Below are positions 8,654 to 16,571 of a DNA stretch of 64,000 bases, one piece after another. The translations under genes were made by a program, and so were the position numbers. This DNA comes from Larkinella sp. C7. GTDB taxonomy: Bacteria; Bacteroidota; Bacteroidia; Cytophagales; Spirosomataceae. The stretch spans positions 186,338-250,337 of the forward strand of contig NZ_VBSL01000005.1 of NCBI RefSeq assembly GCF_006149005.1, written 5' to 3'. Below the pieces are notes generated by a model, which saw nothing but the letters and a program-made list of their open reading frames with translations, was not told the DNA's origin and ran no database searches. The first letter of the stretch is position 1. Each line of letters starts with the position of its first letter.

Positions 8654-8950
8654 CACGATACGACAGCTTCGTTGAGTGTGATTGCCTCAAAAGTGGTCCG
8701 AACCGGCTAAGACCGTCCCCAACGAATGGAATGGATTTCAATAAAACCGTGTCACGATACGACAGCTTCGTTGAGTGTGATTGCCTCAAAAGTGGTCCGA
8801 ACCGGCTAAGACCGTCCCCAACGAATGGAATGGATTTCAATAAAACCGTGTCACGATACGACAGCTTCGTTGAGTGTGATTGCCTCAAAAGTGGTCCGAA
8901 CCGGCTAAGACCGTCCCCAACGAATGGAATGGATTTCAATAAAACCGTGT
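8654..8950. repeat. Three perfect 99-bp tandem repeats
   Basis: Units 8654-8752, 8753-8851 and 8852-8950 appear identical base for base. Because 99 is a multiple of 3, one frame stays open on each strand, creating repeated spurious ORFs; neither shows a credible start or protein family. Each unit carries a short inverted pair (TTCGTTG and CAACGAA) about 50 bp apart. The array fills most of the 390-bp gap before mnmA, and the mnmA -7 box begins 8 bp after it. The identity implies recent expansion or maintained homogenisation. Confidence 0.93.
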
Positions 8951-8957
8951 TAAGCTG

Positions 8958-8965
8958 TATCTTTG
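8958..8965 (+). promoter_or_regulatory. mnmA promoter -7 element
   Basis: TATCTTTG matches the Bacteroidota TAnnTTTG -7 consensus exactly. A weak -33 match (TTTC at 8934-8937) lies inside the third tandem repeat unit. It predicts transcription from about 8972 and a leader near 48 nt before the ATG at 9020. Confidence 0.6.
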
Positions 8966-9019
8966 CAATCAACCAATAAAATTAGTTATCGCAAGGCTTT
9001 GAACCTTGTCAGATACGCC

Positions 9020-10201
9020 ATGAGCAAACACGGACGCATTTTGGTCGCCATGAGTGGCGGCATCGACTCCTCCCTGGCAGCGGTTCTGCTGCACGAAGAA
9101 GGCTACGAAGTCATCGGCATGACCATGAAAACATGGGATTATGCCTCATCGGGTGGCAGTAAAAAAGAAACCGGCTGTTGTAGCCTCGATTCCATCAACG
9201 ACGCCCGCAACATCGCCGTCAACCTCGGCTTCCCGCATTACATTCTCGACATCCGGGCCGAATTCGGCGATTCCGTCATCGACCACTTTACGGGTGAATA
9301 CCTGGAAGGCCGGACGCCCAATCCGTGTGTTCTCTGCAACACCCACATCAAATGGGACGCGCTGCTGCGCCGGGCCGACCGCCTTGATTGTGAGTCCATT
9401 GCCACCGGCCATTACGCCAACATCCGGCAAATCCACGACGACAGTTCCGCCAACGGGCGGTTTGTCATCTCCCGCGGCATCGACACCCTGAAAGACCAGT
9501 CCTACGTGCTGTGGGGTGTTTCGCAGGATAGCCTGAGCCGAACCAAATTACCGTTAGGCCACCTCCGGAAATCCGAAATCTACGCGATGGCGACCGAACG
9601 CGGTTTTACGGAACTGGTCACCAAGTCCGAATCCTACGAAATCTGTTTCGTGCCCGATAACGATTACCGGGGCTTCCTGAAACGGCGCGTTCCGGGACTC
9701 GAACAGGAAGTGGCCGGCGGAAATTTCATTCTCGAAGACTCCTCGACCGGCACCCGGAAAGTAGTGGGCAAACACGAAGGCTATCCATTTTATACCATCG
9801 GCCAACGGAAAGGGCTGGGCATTGCCTTCGGCTACCCGGTTTTTGTCACCGACATTCGGAAAGACACCAATGAAGTTATTCTCGGAATCGACAAGGATTT
9901 GTACCGCGATGGCATGATGGTCAGCCGGTTGAATCTTCAAAAATACACTTCCATCGAAAAACCGCTCGAAACCGTTACGAAAGTTCGGTATAAGGACCCC
10001 GGCACCCCGGCGGTTATTTCGCAGGATGGCGACAAGATCAAGGTACTGTTCGAGCAGGGCGTTTCGGCCATTGCGCCGGGTCAGGCTGCGGTTTTCTACG
10101 AAGGTGACGACGTAATCGGCGGGGGCTGGATCATGAAAAGTTTCCGCCAATCCGACGCCAATCCGGAAACGGCGGAGGTGGCTTTCCCCCTGTTTGCCTA
10201 A
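9020..10201 (+). CDS. mnmA: tRNA-specific 2-thiouridylase MnmA
   Basis: The open frame extends back to a TTG at 8963, but that TTG lies inside the promoter, and family alignment begins at ATG 9020 (MSKHGRILVAMSGG), giving 393 residues. The PP-loop SGGIDSS (12-18) binds ATP. The catalytic Cys pair is visible: NPCVLC near residue 103 and SYEICFVPDN near 210. Other landmarks are GRTPNPC, ATGHYA, and FYTIGQRKGLGIA in the C-terminal barrel. It thiolates U34 of Lys, Glu and Gln tRNAs in the cytoplasm using sulfur from a desulfurase relay. It is monocistronic with its own terminator and sits directly after the 3 x 99-bp array. Confidence 0.96.
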   Translation: MSKHGRILVAMSGGIDSSLAAVLLHEEGYEVIGMTMKTWDYASSGGSKKETGCCSLDSINDARNIAVNLGFPHYILDIRAEFGDSVIDHFTGEYLEGRTPNPCVLCNTHIKWDALLRRADRLDCESIATGHYANIRQIHDDSSANGRFVISRGIDTLKDQSYVLWGVSQDSLSRTKLPLGHLRKSEIYAMATERGFTELVTKSESYEICFVPDNDYRGFLKRRVPGLEQEVAGGNFILEDSSTGTRKVVGKHEGYPFYTIGQRKGLGIAFGYPVFVTDIRKDTNEVILGIDKDLYRDGMMVSRLNLQKYTSIEKPLETVTKVRYKDPGTPAVISQDGDKIKVLFEQGVSAIAPGQAAVFYEGDDVIGGGWIMKSFRQSDANPETAEVAFPLFA

Positions 10202-10219
10202 GCCGCTCGCTGTCTTATC

Positions 10220-10263
10220 ACCGGAAAGTCATTCCAGATCAGGAGCGGCTTTCCGGTTTTTTT
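10220..10263 (+). terminator. Rho-independent terminator of mnmA
   Basis: Arms 10220-10228 (ACCGGAAAG) and 10249-10257 (CTTTCCGGT) pair perfectly and are followed by a run of seven T. A second 8-bp pair, AGCCGCTC 10201-10208 with GAGCGGCT 10243-10250, overlaps the right arm and could form an alternative outer structure. Confidence 0.8.
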
Positions 10264-10267
10264 ATTC

Positions 10268-11338
10268 TCACCAGTTCAGTTGAATGTAGCAATCAGACCG
10301 GGGGGCAGCCGGGGCCTGCGTCTTAATCGGAAATTTTGTTTTCGTCACATCATTTTCCAGTAACAACTCGCGCATACTCCCCGCAAAACCACCGGTTGAA
10401 GATGCCTTCATGAGTTCAACCGGAATGGTAAATTCCTTGCCCACGGTTCCGTCGAGTTGCAGACCCGTTACCATGGGGGGTCGTGAATCGACTTCGGCGT
10501 TAAAATCTGATCCCGACTGCCCCCACATCACCTGGTAGCCATCCTTAACCGGGTAATTCGGTTTGTGAATTCGTTTGACAATCCATTTAGCGTCATAAAA
10601 CACATTGGGTCCCACGGTTTTCTTGGCATCCTGATCGGAAACCTTGATCGGTGCGCCTTTTACCTCGCTGGTCTCATACAACACGTTTCCGCTCTTCCCC
10701 AAAATTTGAAACCTGACGGTTTGGAACTCACACGGAATGGGTCTGGTGACCTGAAATTTTACGGCGCAGGTATTTGCCAAAATCGCTGACATCGGCATCG
10801 CAACCCGAACCGCATCGTGCGGATACACTTCGGTCGTGCTTATTTTTGGCGTTTTCTCGCCGGGTTTGAGCTTGCCAATCACCTTTTCAGTTCGCCCGAT
10901 CCGGTATTCGATGTGGGTTGCATTGATCGAAATCGGCAGATCAGCCAGACTGGTGGCAGCGGCATTTTTGTTGATCGCCAGGTGTGTTGTTTGCAACACC
11001 TCGGTTTTTCCGTCTTTGACCCGGAGAACCTGTCGCCGGACAAACCAGTTTCCCTGCGTGGGTGGTTTGGTGATTGGGTTGGCAGGCTTGAACGTTGGGT
11101 TGACCAGCACAACTTCCTGATAGAAAACGTTTTGACCTTCTACCTTCTTCGGATATACCAGAGCCGGCATCGCCAGGCTGGTAACGCCAACGGGAACCGG
11201 GGATGTGCTGGTTTGCTTATCAAAACCGATCCAGGTGATGGTCGTCATTCCCGTAAAGGGCGCTTTGGGGGCAATTTCCGGTTTTCTGGCAAAACCGAAG
11301 AGGCTACTTAAAAGCAAGCCACAGGCCAGTACTTTCAT
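10268..11338 (-). CDS. Hypothetical exported protein
   Basis: The longest frame starts at 11383, but the ATG at 11338 begins a normal signal peptide (MKVLACGLLLSSLFGFA), so 356 residues are preferred. No family is recognised. The mature part is beta-rich, with repeated Pro and Thr and several paired strands, and a clear Cys at NTCAVKF, IPCEF and SDCYI, which may form disulfides in the periplasm. It probably is a secreted or surface beta-sandwich protein. No sorting domain or lipobox is obvious. It is convergent with mnmA and stands alone. Confidence 0.75.
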   Translation of the reverse strand: MKVLACGLLLSSLFGFARKPEIAPKAPFTGMTTITWIGFDKQTSTSPVPVGVTSLAMPALVYPKKVEGQNVFYQEVVLVNPTFKPANPITKPPTQGNWFVRRQVLRVKDGKTEVLQTTHLAINKNAAATSLADLPISINATHIEYRIGRTEKVIGKLKPGEKTPKISTTEVYPHDAVRVAMPMSAILANTCAVKFQVTRPIPCEFQTVRFQILGKSGNVLYETSEVKGAPIKVSDQDAKKTVGPNVFYDAKWIVKRIHKPNYPVKDGYQVMWGQSGSDFNAEVDSRPPMVTGLQLDGTVGKEFTIPVELMKASSTGGFAGSMRELLLENDVTKTKFPIKTQAPAAPRSDCYIQLNW

Positions 11339-11525
11339 GTGCGAAGCGGGATTTAGAATTTCAGGATATCCGCAATAAAGCATACCGTTCCTATATACGT
11401 TCCGAAAGGATTATTTAACGGTTGTTGTGCTACTGAATCGGAAACTCCCCTTCTGTATCCCGCTCACTTATTTCTCCCGAAGACCATTTCCCCCCTGCAA
11501 TACAAGGAATATTATTACCGTTCTA

Positions 11526-11545
11526 AATCAGGCAGTTGCCTGATT
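11526..11545. promoter_or_regulatory. 20-bp palindrome in a divergent intergenic region
   Basis: AATCAGGCA and TGCCTGATT pair perfectly around GT. It lies roughly midway in the 362-bp gap (11339-11700) between two divergent genes, without a T-run directly after, so it looks more like an operator than a terminator. Nothing else convincing was seen in this gap apart from a weak CAACTTTG near 11634. Confidence 0.4.
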
Positions 11546-11700
11546 GTCCGTACTTTTTCAACAAAATGGAGTCAGCCTGGTTAAGCAGAAGGAGGAAAAA
11601 TCAGTTGAGCGTGGATGAGATTAAAAAACCGTGCAACTTTGTGCGTCAAACCAAACACTTTTTGATAGTCGAAAAGTAATCGACGTGCTCCATCCATTCC

Positions 11701-12225
11701 ATGTTATACCTGATTTGGACTTTATTGAACGTTGCGTTAACCGTTTATTTCATTGTGCTGTGTTTTCAAGCCGCTCGCTTACTAAAAGAACGAGTTGGAC
11801 TGTACGCTGCCGTTATTTTCACGTTTGGGCTGTTATCCATTGCTGCTAATTCAGGCAAAAAAAGAGTTGGTTTCAGTAAAAATCAGGATGTAAAAAAGAG
11901 GACTTACGTCCCGAGAGACAGTATTATACCAGGCAGTTTAAAATTCGCCCATGCCAGGATTGATAAAACCTGGATTTCCCGAATTGAATTGACGGTTTCG
12001 TACGGGGTTAAAAAATCGTCAAACCAACCCGTACCTGTTGAAGCCAATTCGGTCTGGTGGGGTTCAATTACTGGCTACCATTGGAAACCAGTATCAATTT
12101 CGGTTCATGCAACAACGGGCCAGGAATACGCGTATACGGTAGTATCGATTTTACAGTGGAAATTGCTGGGAATCTCCCTGTATTCGCAACCCAAAACGTA
12201 CGAGGGCTCTATTGAATTAAAGTAA
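11701..12225 (+). CDS. Hypothetical membrane protein
   Basis: This 174-residue protein is not recognised. Two hydrophobic segments (about 2-25 and 34-50) form an N-terminal membrane hairpin, with RLLKERVG between them. The rest (about 55-174) is soluble and polar with beta-strand character (RIELTVSYGVKK, WWGSITGYHWKPVSISVHATTG, YAYTVVSILQWKL). The soluble part could resemble small lipid- or ligand-binding periplasmic domains, but no motif supports a name. It is 58 bp upstream of the subtilase gene and could share its transcript. Confidence 0.65.
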   Translation: MLYLIWTLLNVALTVYFIVLCFQAARLLKERVGLYAAVIFTFGLLSIAANSGKKRVGFSKNQDVKKRTYVPRDSIIPGSLKFAHARIDKTWISRIELTVSYGVKKSSNQPVPVEANSVWWGSITGYHWKPVSISVHATTGQEYAYTVVSILQWKLLGISLYSQPKTYEGSIELK

Positions 12226-12283
12226 GTGGCAGCTTGTCCTTCCTGAAAAAAGGCGGGATGGAAATTATATCCTGATTAGACGT

Positions 12284-13906
12284 ATGAAAAAAACCGTACT
12301 TTTCCTGCTTATTCTGATCACCGGCGGACTGTCGGCCCAGGCCCAAACCCGCAAATACCTGATCCTGCTGAAGGATAAAGCCAACACGCCCTATTCGATC
12401 AGCCGACCAGAGCAATTCCTTTCTCAACGAGCGATTCAGCGACGGAGCAAACAGGGCATTTCGGTGCAGGAAAAAGACCTGCCCGTCAATCCGGCTTACG
12501 TCTCCGCCCTACGGCAAACCGGGGCTAAAATCTGGTTCAGTTCGCGTTGGGCCAATGCCGTGCTGGTCGAAACGACCGAGGCTAACCTGGCCACCATTCG
12601 GGCACTGGCCTTTGTTCAGGGCGTCGAGGGAAATCGTTCCATCGGCAACGCCCGGGTTGGTTATGCCCAGTTAACGTCCAATCCCCAAAAGAACAAATTT
12701 GAACAGGCCGATCCGAGCGTCTACGGTATTTCGAGCGAGCAGTTGATCCAGATTGGCGTCGATAAAATGCACGCGCAGGGTTACCACGGCGAAGGCATGC
12801 TGGTCGCCATTCTCGATGCCGGTTTTCGGAATGCCAACCAGGTGCCGTTTTTGAGTCCTTTATTCCAGCAAAACCGCGTCGTTGGCACCTACGATTTTGT
12901 TAGAAAAGAAACCAGCGTTTACGAAGACGATAAACATGGTATGGAAGTATTGTCGATCATGGCCGGGTATCAGGCCAATCAGTTGGTAGGCCCGGCCTAT
13001 CAGGCCTCTTACCTTCTGCTCCGAACCGAGGATGCTGCCAGCGAAACGCCGGTTGAAGAAGCGAACTGGCTGTTCGGGGCCGAGTATGCCGACAGTACCG
13101 GGGCCGATGTCATCAACTCCTCCCTGGGCTACACCACCTTCGACGATCCGACCCAAAGTCATACCTACAATGATCTGAATGGCCAAACGACGCTCGTCAG
13201 CCGGGCCGCCCGCTGGGCCGCTGAAGCCGGTATACTGGTGGTTAATTCGGCGGGAAACGAGGGCAATGACACCTGGCGCTACATCGGCGCCCCCGCCGAT
13301 GTGTCAACGGTTCTGGCCATTGGCTCCGTCGACCGGAATGGCGTCAAATCACCGTTCAGTTCGTTTGGCCCCTCCGCCGATGGTCGCGTCAAGCCGGATT
13401 TGGTCGCCCTGGGATCCGGCACGGTTTTGGGTTCGCCCGGTGGCACCGTAGCCACCGGAAGCGGAACGTCCTACTCCGCTCCGCTCGTGGCAGCTTTGGC
13501 GACCGGTTTCTGGCAGGCCAATCCCCGGTTGACCGCCCAACAGGTGATTGCCTGCCTGCGCCAGTCGGGCAGTCAGTTTAGCCAACCCAATAGTGAATTA
13601 GGGTACGGTATTCCCAACTTTGAACGGGCTTCGGCCATTGCTGCCAATGAATATTCACTGCTGATTTACCCTAACCCGTTCACCAACGCCGACCGCCTGA
13701 CGGTGCAGTGGAATGAAATCCCGTTGAATCAGACCATCGATGCGATGGTGACCAATTCGGCGGGTCAGGTGGTCTGGCAGCAAAAGTATTCGTCCGACCG
13801 AATGGCTACCTTTTCCTTGCAATCGCTGAGTTTATCGCCCGGCCTGTATTTTCTGACGCTTTCGAGCGAAAGTACCAAACGAACCGTAAAGTTGATGAAA
13901 TACTGA
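12284..13906 (+). CDS. S8 family serine peptidase (subtilase) with type IX secretion sorting domain
   Basis: This 540-residue protein has a signal peptide ending at AQAQ, a prodomain-like part (about 22-120), and a subtilisin catalytic domain with Asp178 (AILDAG), His218 (DKHGM), oxyanion Asn325 (NSAGNEG) and Ser396 (GTSYSAP). The last 80 residues begin LLIYPNPF and end TVKLMKY, the type A C-terminal sorting domain used by the type IX secretion system. It is therefore a secreted or cell-surface protease. His218 in DDKHGMEV rather than the more common HGTHVA pattern is typical of Bacteroidota subtilases. A macrodomain remnant follows immediately. Confidence 0.95.
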   Translation: MKKTVLFLLILITGGLSAQAQTRKYLILLKDKANTPYSISRPEQFLSQRAIQRRSKQGISVQEKDLPVNPAYVSALRQTGAKIWFSSRWANAVLVETTEANLATIRALAFVQGVEGNRSIGNARVGYAQLTSNPQKNKFEQADPSVYGISSEQLIQIGVDKMHAQGYHGEGMLVAILDAGFRNANQVPFLSPLFQQNRVVGTYDFVRKETSVYEDDKHGMEVLSIMAGYQANQLVGPAYQASYLLLRTEDAASETPVEEANWLFGAEYADSTGADVINSSLGYTTFDDPTQSHTYNDLNGQTTLVSRAARWAAEAGILVVNSAGNEGNDTWRYIGAPADVSTVLAIGSVDRNGVKSPFSSFGPSADGRVKPDLVALGSGTVLGSPGGTVATGSGTSYSAPLVAALATGFWQANPRLTAQQVIACLRQSGSQFSQPNSELGYGIPNFERASAIAANEYSLLIYPNPFTNADRLTVQWNEIPLNQTIDAMVTNSAGQVVWQQKYSSDRMATFSLQSLSLSPGLYFLTLSSESTKRTVKLMKY

Positions 13907-13911
13907 GGTAT

Positions 13912-14124
13912 GGCGGTTGTTCAGCGGAACACGGTCTGCATTCCATCGCCTTTCCCAACATCAGCACCGGAATCTACGGTTTCCCGAAAGAGCTGGCCAG
14001 CCCAATTGCCATCAAAACCGTACGGGATTTTCTTGCGCAACGGGAAACGTCGATCCGGGAAATTCAGTTTGTTTGCTTCGATGACGACAATTTCCGGCTT
14101 TATCAGCAAAAAGTAGCGCGCTGA
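13912..14124 (+). pseudogene. 5'-truncated macrodomain (ADP-ribose-binding) remnant
   Basis: In the frame that starts with GGC at 13912 and stops at TGA 14122-14124, about 70 residues match the C-terminal half of a macrodomain: HSIAFPNISTGIYGFPKELA, which contains the conserved ISTG-x-YG phosphate loop, then a helix ending TVRDFL and the terminal strand IQFVCFDDDNFRLYQ. The N-terminal half with the NAAN motif is missing, and the frame has no suitable start codon. It begins 6 bp after the subtilase stop codon, consistent with a deletion that fused the two regions. A different-frame ORF starting at 13910 is an artefact. Confidence 0.8.
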
Positions 14125-14127
14125 GCG

Positions 14128-15330
14128 TTAGCGACCAAACCGATACCACTGCAATTCGTCGGCTTTTTTGCCCTGCAACACATCCCGAATCAGTTCAGCC
14201 GCCGTCACACTGAACGTGATGCCGTTGCCGCCAAAGCCGAGCGCAAAATAACTGTGCGGAAAAGCCGGGTGTTCGCCAATGTAAGGCAGCCCATCTTTGG
14301 TTTCACCGAAGGTGCCCGCCCACGCCAGATCCGGAATAAACGGCAGATCCGGGTATAATTGCCGCACTTTTTCGGTCAGCATTTCGCGTTTCCGGTCAAT
14401 CAGTTTATCGCGCAGCAACGCGTTTTTGAACGGTTCGTCTCCCCCCCCGACCAATACTCGGTTGTCGTCGGTAGTCCGCAAATAGAGATAGGGATTTTGC
14501 GTGTCCCAGAGCAAAACCGACCGCAGTTCCGGAGGCAGTTCGGCCAGGGGTTCGCTCACCACGGCGAAGGTACTTTTCAATTTGACCACTTTTTCCGGCA
14601 GCATTTCCTGCGCTTCGTACCCGGTGCAATACACCACTTTCCGGGTTTCAATCAGAGCCAGATCGGTGGTTAACACCCGAACGCCGTTGGGTTCATAATC
14701 CGTGGCCTTGATTTCAACGTGGTCAAAAACCCGTAAACCTTTGGCGACAGAAGCCCGCAGCAGATCATGGGCGAAATGGTAGGCGTCGATCTCGGCCGCA
14801 TCCGACGAGCAAATGGCCGCAACGGCCGCCAGTCCAAAGCGTTTGCGCAGACTGGCCCGGTTAAGCCACTCCACCTTAAAACCGTGTTTCCGGCGGGATT
14901 CATATTCCTTCCGCAGAAATTCTTCGTCGTCCGGGATGGCCGCGAGGTAAATGCTCTTCTTTTGTTTGAAACCGGACCGGCTTTTGAGTTTCTTGACCAA
15001 TTGGTCAATTTTACCGATGGCATCCCGACACGATTCGTAGGCACGGAGGGCTCCCTCCTCGCCGATCATCGGAATCAATTCGTGCAAAGCCGTGTCGATT
15101 TCGTATTGCAGCATGGCCGTGCTGGCCGATGTGCTGCCCGTTGCCACATCCCGTTTGTCGATCACGACGGTGTCGAAACCCGCCTGAACGAGAGAATGGG
15201 CCATGAGCGAACCCGTGATGCCGCCCCCCACAATGAGTACATCGCAGGAAATGGGTTGGCGTAGAGATGGATACGTGTGTAACAAGCCGTTTTTCAACAG
15301 CCAGAAAGGTTCCTGAGAGTGAACGTCCAT
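14128..15330 (-). CDS. FAD-dependent oxidoreductase (DadA/glycine oxidase family)
   Basis: An in-frame ATG at 15384 adds 18 hydrophobic residues; ATG 15330 (MDVHSQEPFWLL) fits homologous starts better and gives 400 residues. The Rossmann GxGxxG motif is seen in DVLIVGGGITGSLMA, followed by VVIDKRDVATGSTSAST, the flavin-proximal segment of the DAO family. The C-terminus holds the second FAD contact, LGFGGNGITFS. It likely oxidises an amine or amino acid substrate, probably in the cytoplasm. The upstream 18 residues could alternatively be a signal anchor. The macrodomain remnant lies 3 bp beyond its stop. Confidence 0.9.
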   Translation of the reverse strand: MDVHSQEPFWLLKNGLLHTYPSLRQPISCDVLIVGGGITGSLMAHSLVQAGFDTVVIDKRDVATGSTSASTAMLQYEIDTALHELIPMIGEEGALRAYESCRDAIGKIDQLVKKLKSRSGFKQKKSIYLAAIPDDEEFLRKEYESRRKHGFKVEWLNRASLRKRFGLAAVAAICSSDAAEIDAYHFAHDLLRASVAKGLRVFDHVEIKATDYEPNGVRVLTTDLALIETRKVVYCTGYEAQEMLPEKVVKLKSTFAVVSEPLAELPPELRSVLLWDTQNPYLYLRTTDDNRVLVGGGDEPFKNALLRDKLIDRKREMLTEKVRQLYPDLPFIPDLAWAGTFGETKDGLPYIGEHPAFPHSYFALGFGGNGITFSVTAAELIRDVLQGKKADELQWYRFGR

Positions 15331-15334
15331 AAAA

Positions 15335-15397
15335 GGGAGAAATGAGAAAATAGACAAGAGAAACAAGACAATGTCTGTATTCATTTCCCGTTTCTCC
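15335..15397. repeat. Purine-tract imperfect hairpin
   Basis: A GA-rich left part (GGGAGAAATGAG... with AGACAAGAGA) faces a pyrimidine-rich right part (ATTCATTTCCCGTTTCTCC), giving an imperfect inverted repeat. The AGACAAGAGA core recurs near 53709 and 58576. It covers the alternative upstream start of the oxidoreductase gene, supporting the shorter start. Confidence 0.5.
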
Positions 15398-15435
15398 TGT
15401 TACAAGCATAACCGCCTGAGCAGGCTCAGGGTTTA

Positions 15436-15466
15436 AAGAAAAAGCCACCCCATTTCGGAGGTGGCC
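15436..15466 (-). terminator. Intrinsic terminator of the 15485-15865 gene
   Basis: On the minus strand GCCACC pairs with GGTGGC around a short loop (15444-15465), followed by TTTTTC. A second small palindrome (CCTGAGC/GCTCAGG, 15415-15430) follows downstream. Confidence 0.7.
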
Positions 15467-15484
15467 TGGATTGGAAGGTTCACT

Positions 15485-15865
15485 CTAATTCCCAACGCTT
15501 TCGTCGGCTTCAGCCCGGTTGGCAACTTCCGGTTTGTTAGCCGGTGGAGGACTGACCATCAAATTCTGCTGCTTATAATTTCGGTTGGCCATCGAGGGTT
15601 TCGCCGGAATGGCAATGGCCGGGTCTCCGATGCCGCCCCGGCGTTGCTGCTCGCGGTAACTGGCGATGTTCTGCGGCTGGCGTTTCCGAATCCGGAAGGT
15701 AATCCCCGACTCGGGTTCCCACTCGCGAGCAGCTTTAACTTTATTCGGATGCTTGTAGTTTGCCGTTGAATACGTATGGTCTCGCTTCACTTTATCCTGC
15801 GAAGTTGCCGGAATAGCCAAAGCTATCGCCAGCAGACCCAGACAGGTCATTCGTATCGTCTTCAT
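15485..15865 (-). CDS. Hypothetical exported protein
   Basis: The frame reaches back to 15919, but the ATG at 15865 begins a typical signal peptide (MKTIRMTCLGLLAIALAIP, cleavage near ATSQ), giving 126 residues. The mature part is small, highly charged and low in hydrophobic residues, with Arg/Lys/Gln-rich stretches and a Pro-rich end (VSPPPANKPEVANRAEADES). It looks largely disordered and has no recognised family. It has its own terminator. Confidence 0.65.
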   Translation of the reverse strand: MKTIRMTCLGLLAIALAIPATSQDKVKRDHTYSTANYKHPNKVKAAREWEPESGITFRIRKRQPQNIASYREQQRRGGIGDPAIAIPAKPSMANRNYKQQNLMVSPPPANKPEVANRAEADESVGN

Positions 15866-15956
15866 AGGAGCTGTGGTTTTGTTGTACCGGGAAAACAATA
15901 AAGTTGTTTTCGTTGCCAATATAACACCACAAACAATAACTATATTTTTCGTTATT

Positions 15957-16490
15957 CTATTTTTTCTTAGTATTCATCCGAATTATCGATTTTTCAGTCG
16001 TCAATTTCTCAATTTCAGCTACATTTACCCATCGAACCTCCTTCGTTTCTGCTGTCTGATCGAATGGCTGGTCTGTTGGGGCCTCCAGTAAAAACCGGAT
16101 GTCGTAGTGAAGATGTTCAGGCTCCGAAGCCCTTGCCGGGATCGTATGGACGTCGACATCAAAAATGGCCGGGCTGACCACTTTTAGATTCTGAAGACCG
16201 GTTTCCTCCTCGGCTTCCCGCAGTGCCACCCCGAGTAGATCCGGATCACCATCGGCGTGTCCGCCGGGTTGAAACCAGCGGTCGAGTTTGGCATGATGGA
16301 GAAGAACCACCTGTCGGTGGTCGGGACTGACGATCCAGGCCGAACCGGTTACATGGCCAATGGACAGATGCCGTTCAAAGCAGTCGGGATGGTTCCTGAC
16401 AAAGTGAATAATTTGTTCCAGCATGGTGCTTTCATCTTCATCGAAAGGCTGGTGACGCTGTAACAGCGTTAACAAAGGTTGACGGTGCAT
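15957..16490 (-). CDS. NUDIX hydrolase
   Basis: This 177-residue protein has a complete NUDIX box, starting GGHADGDPDLLGVALREAEEE and ending TGL (about 75-98), with the REAxEE-TG core that binds divalent metal. A preceding strand, GSAWIVSPDHRQVVLLHHAKLDRWFQPGG, fits the family. It would cleave a nucleoside diphosphate linked to another moiety. The acidic HYDIRFLLEAP strand and the EVRWVNVAEIEKL end are typical of cytoplasmic Nudix proteins. The substrate is not determinable. It is divergent from the DUF2911 gene 81 bp away. Confidence 0.93.
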   Translation of the reverse strand: MHRQPLLTLLQRHQPFDEDESTMLEQIIHFVRNHPDCFERHLSIGHVTGSAWIVSPDHRQVVLLHHAKLDRWFQPGGHADGDPDLLGVALREAEEETGLQNLKVVSPAIFDVDVHTIPARASEPEHLHYDIRFLLEAPTDQPFDQTAETKEVRWVNVAEIEKLTTEKSIIRMNTKKK

Positions 16491-16571
16491 ATTTGATAAT
16501 CAAGTTGGCAATGCAGAGAAAAAACTGCAATTTCGTCCCGATTTTACTACGACATACAATTAACTGAAACC

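Noticed and set aside
8654-8950. CRISPR or integron attC array
   Set aside because: Units are contiguous and identical with no unique spacers, and no integrase is nearby.
8640-8972. Repeat-encoded 110-aa and 82-aa ORFs on the two strands
   Set aside because: They exist only because the 99-bp unit is a multiple of three; no signal, start context or family supports coding.
8963-9019. Upstream TTG start for mnmA
   Set aside because: It lies inside the -7 promoter element; family start is at 9020.
13910-14116. 68-aa ORF after the subtilase
   Set aside because: The neighbouring frame carries clear macrodomain similarity; this frame is Ser/Pro/Arg-rich and uninformative.
15331-15384. Signal anchor from an upstream start of the FAD oxidoreductase
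   Set aside because: The extra residues derive from a purine-rich hairpin; the shorter start fits the family better, though it cannot be fully excluded.
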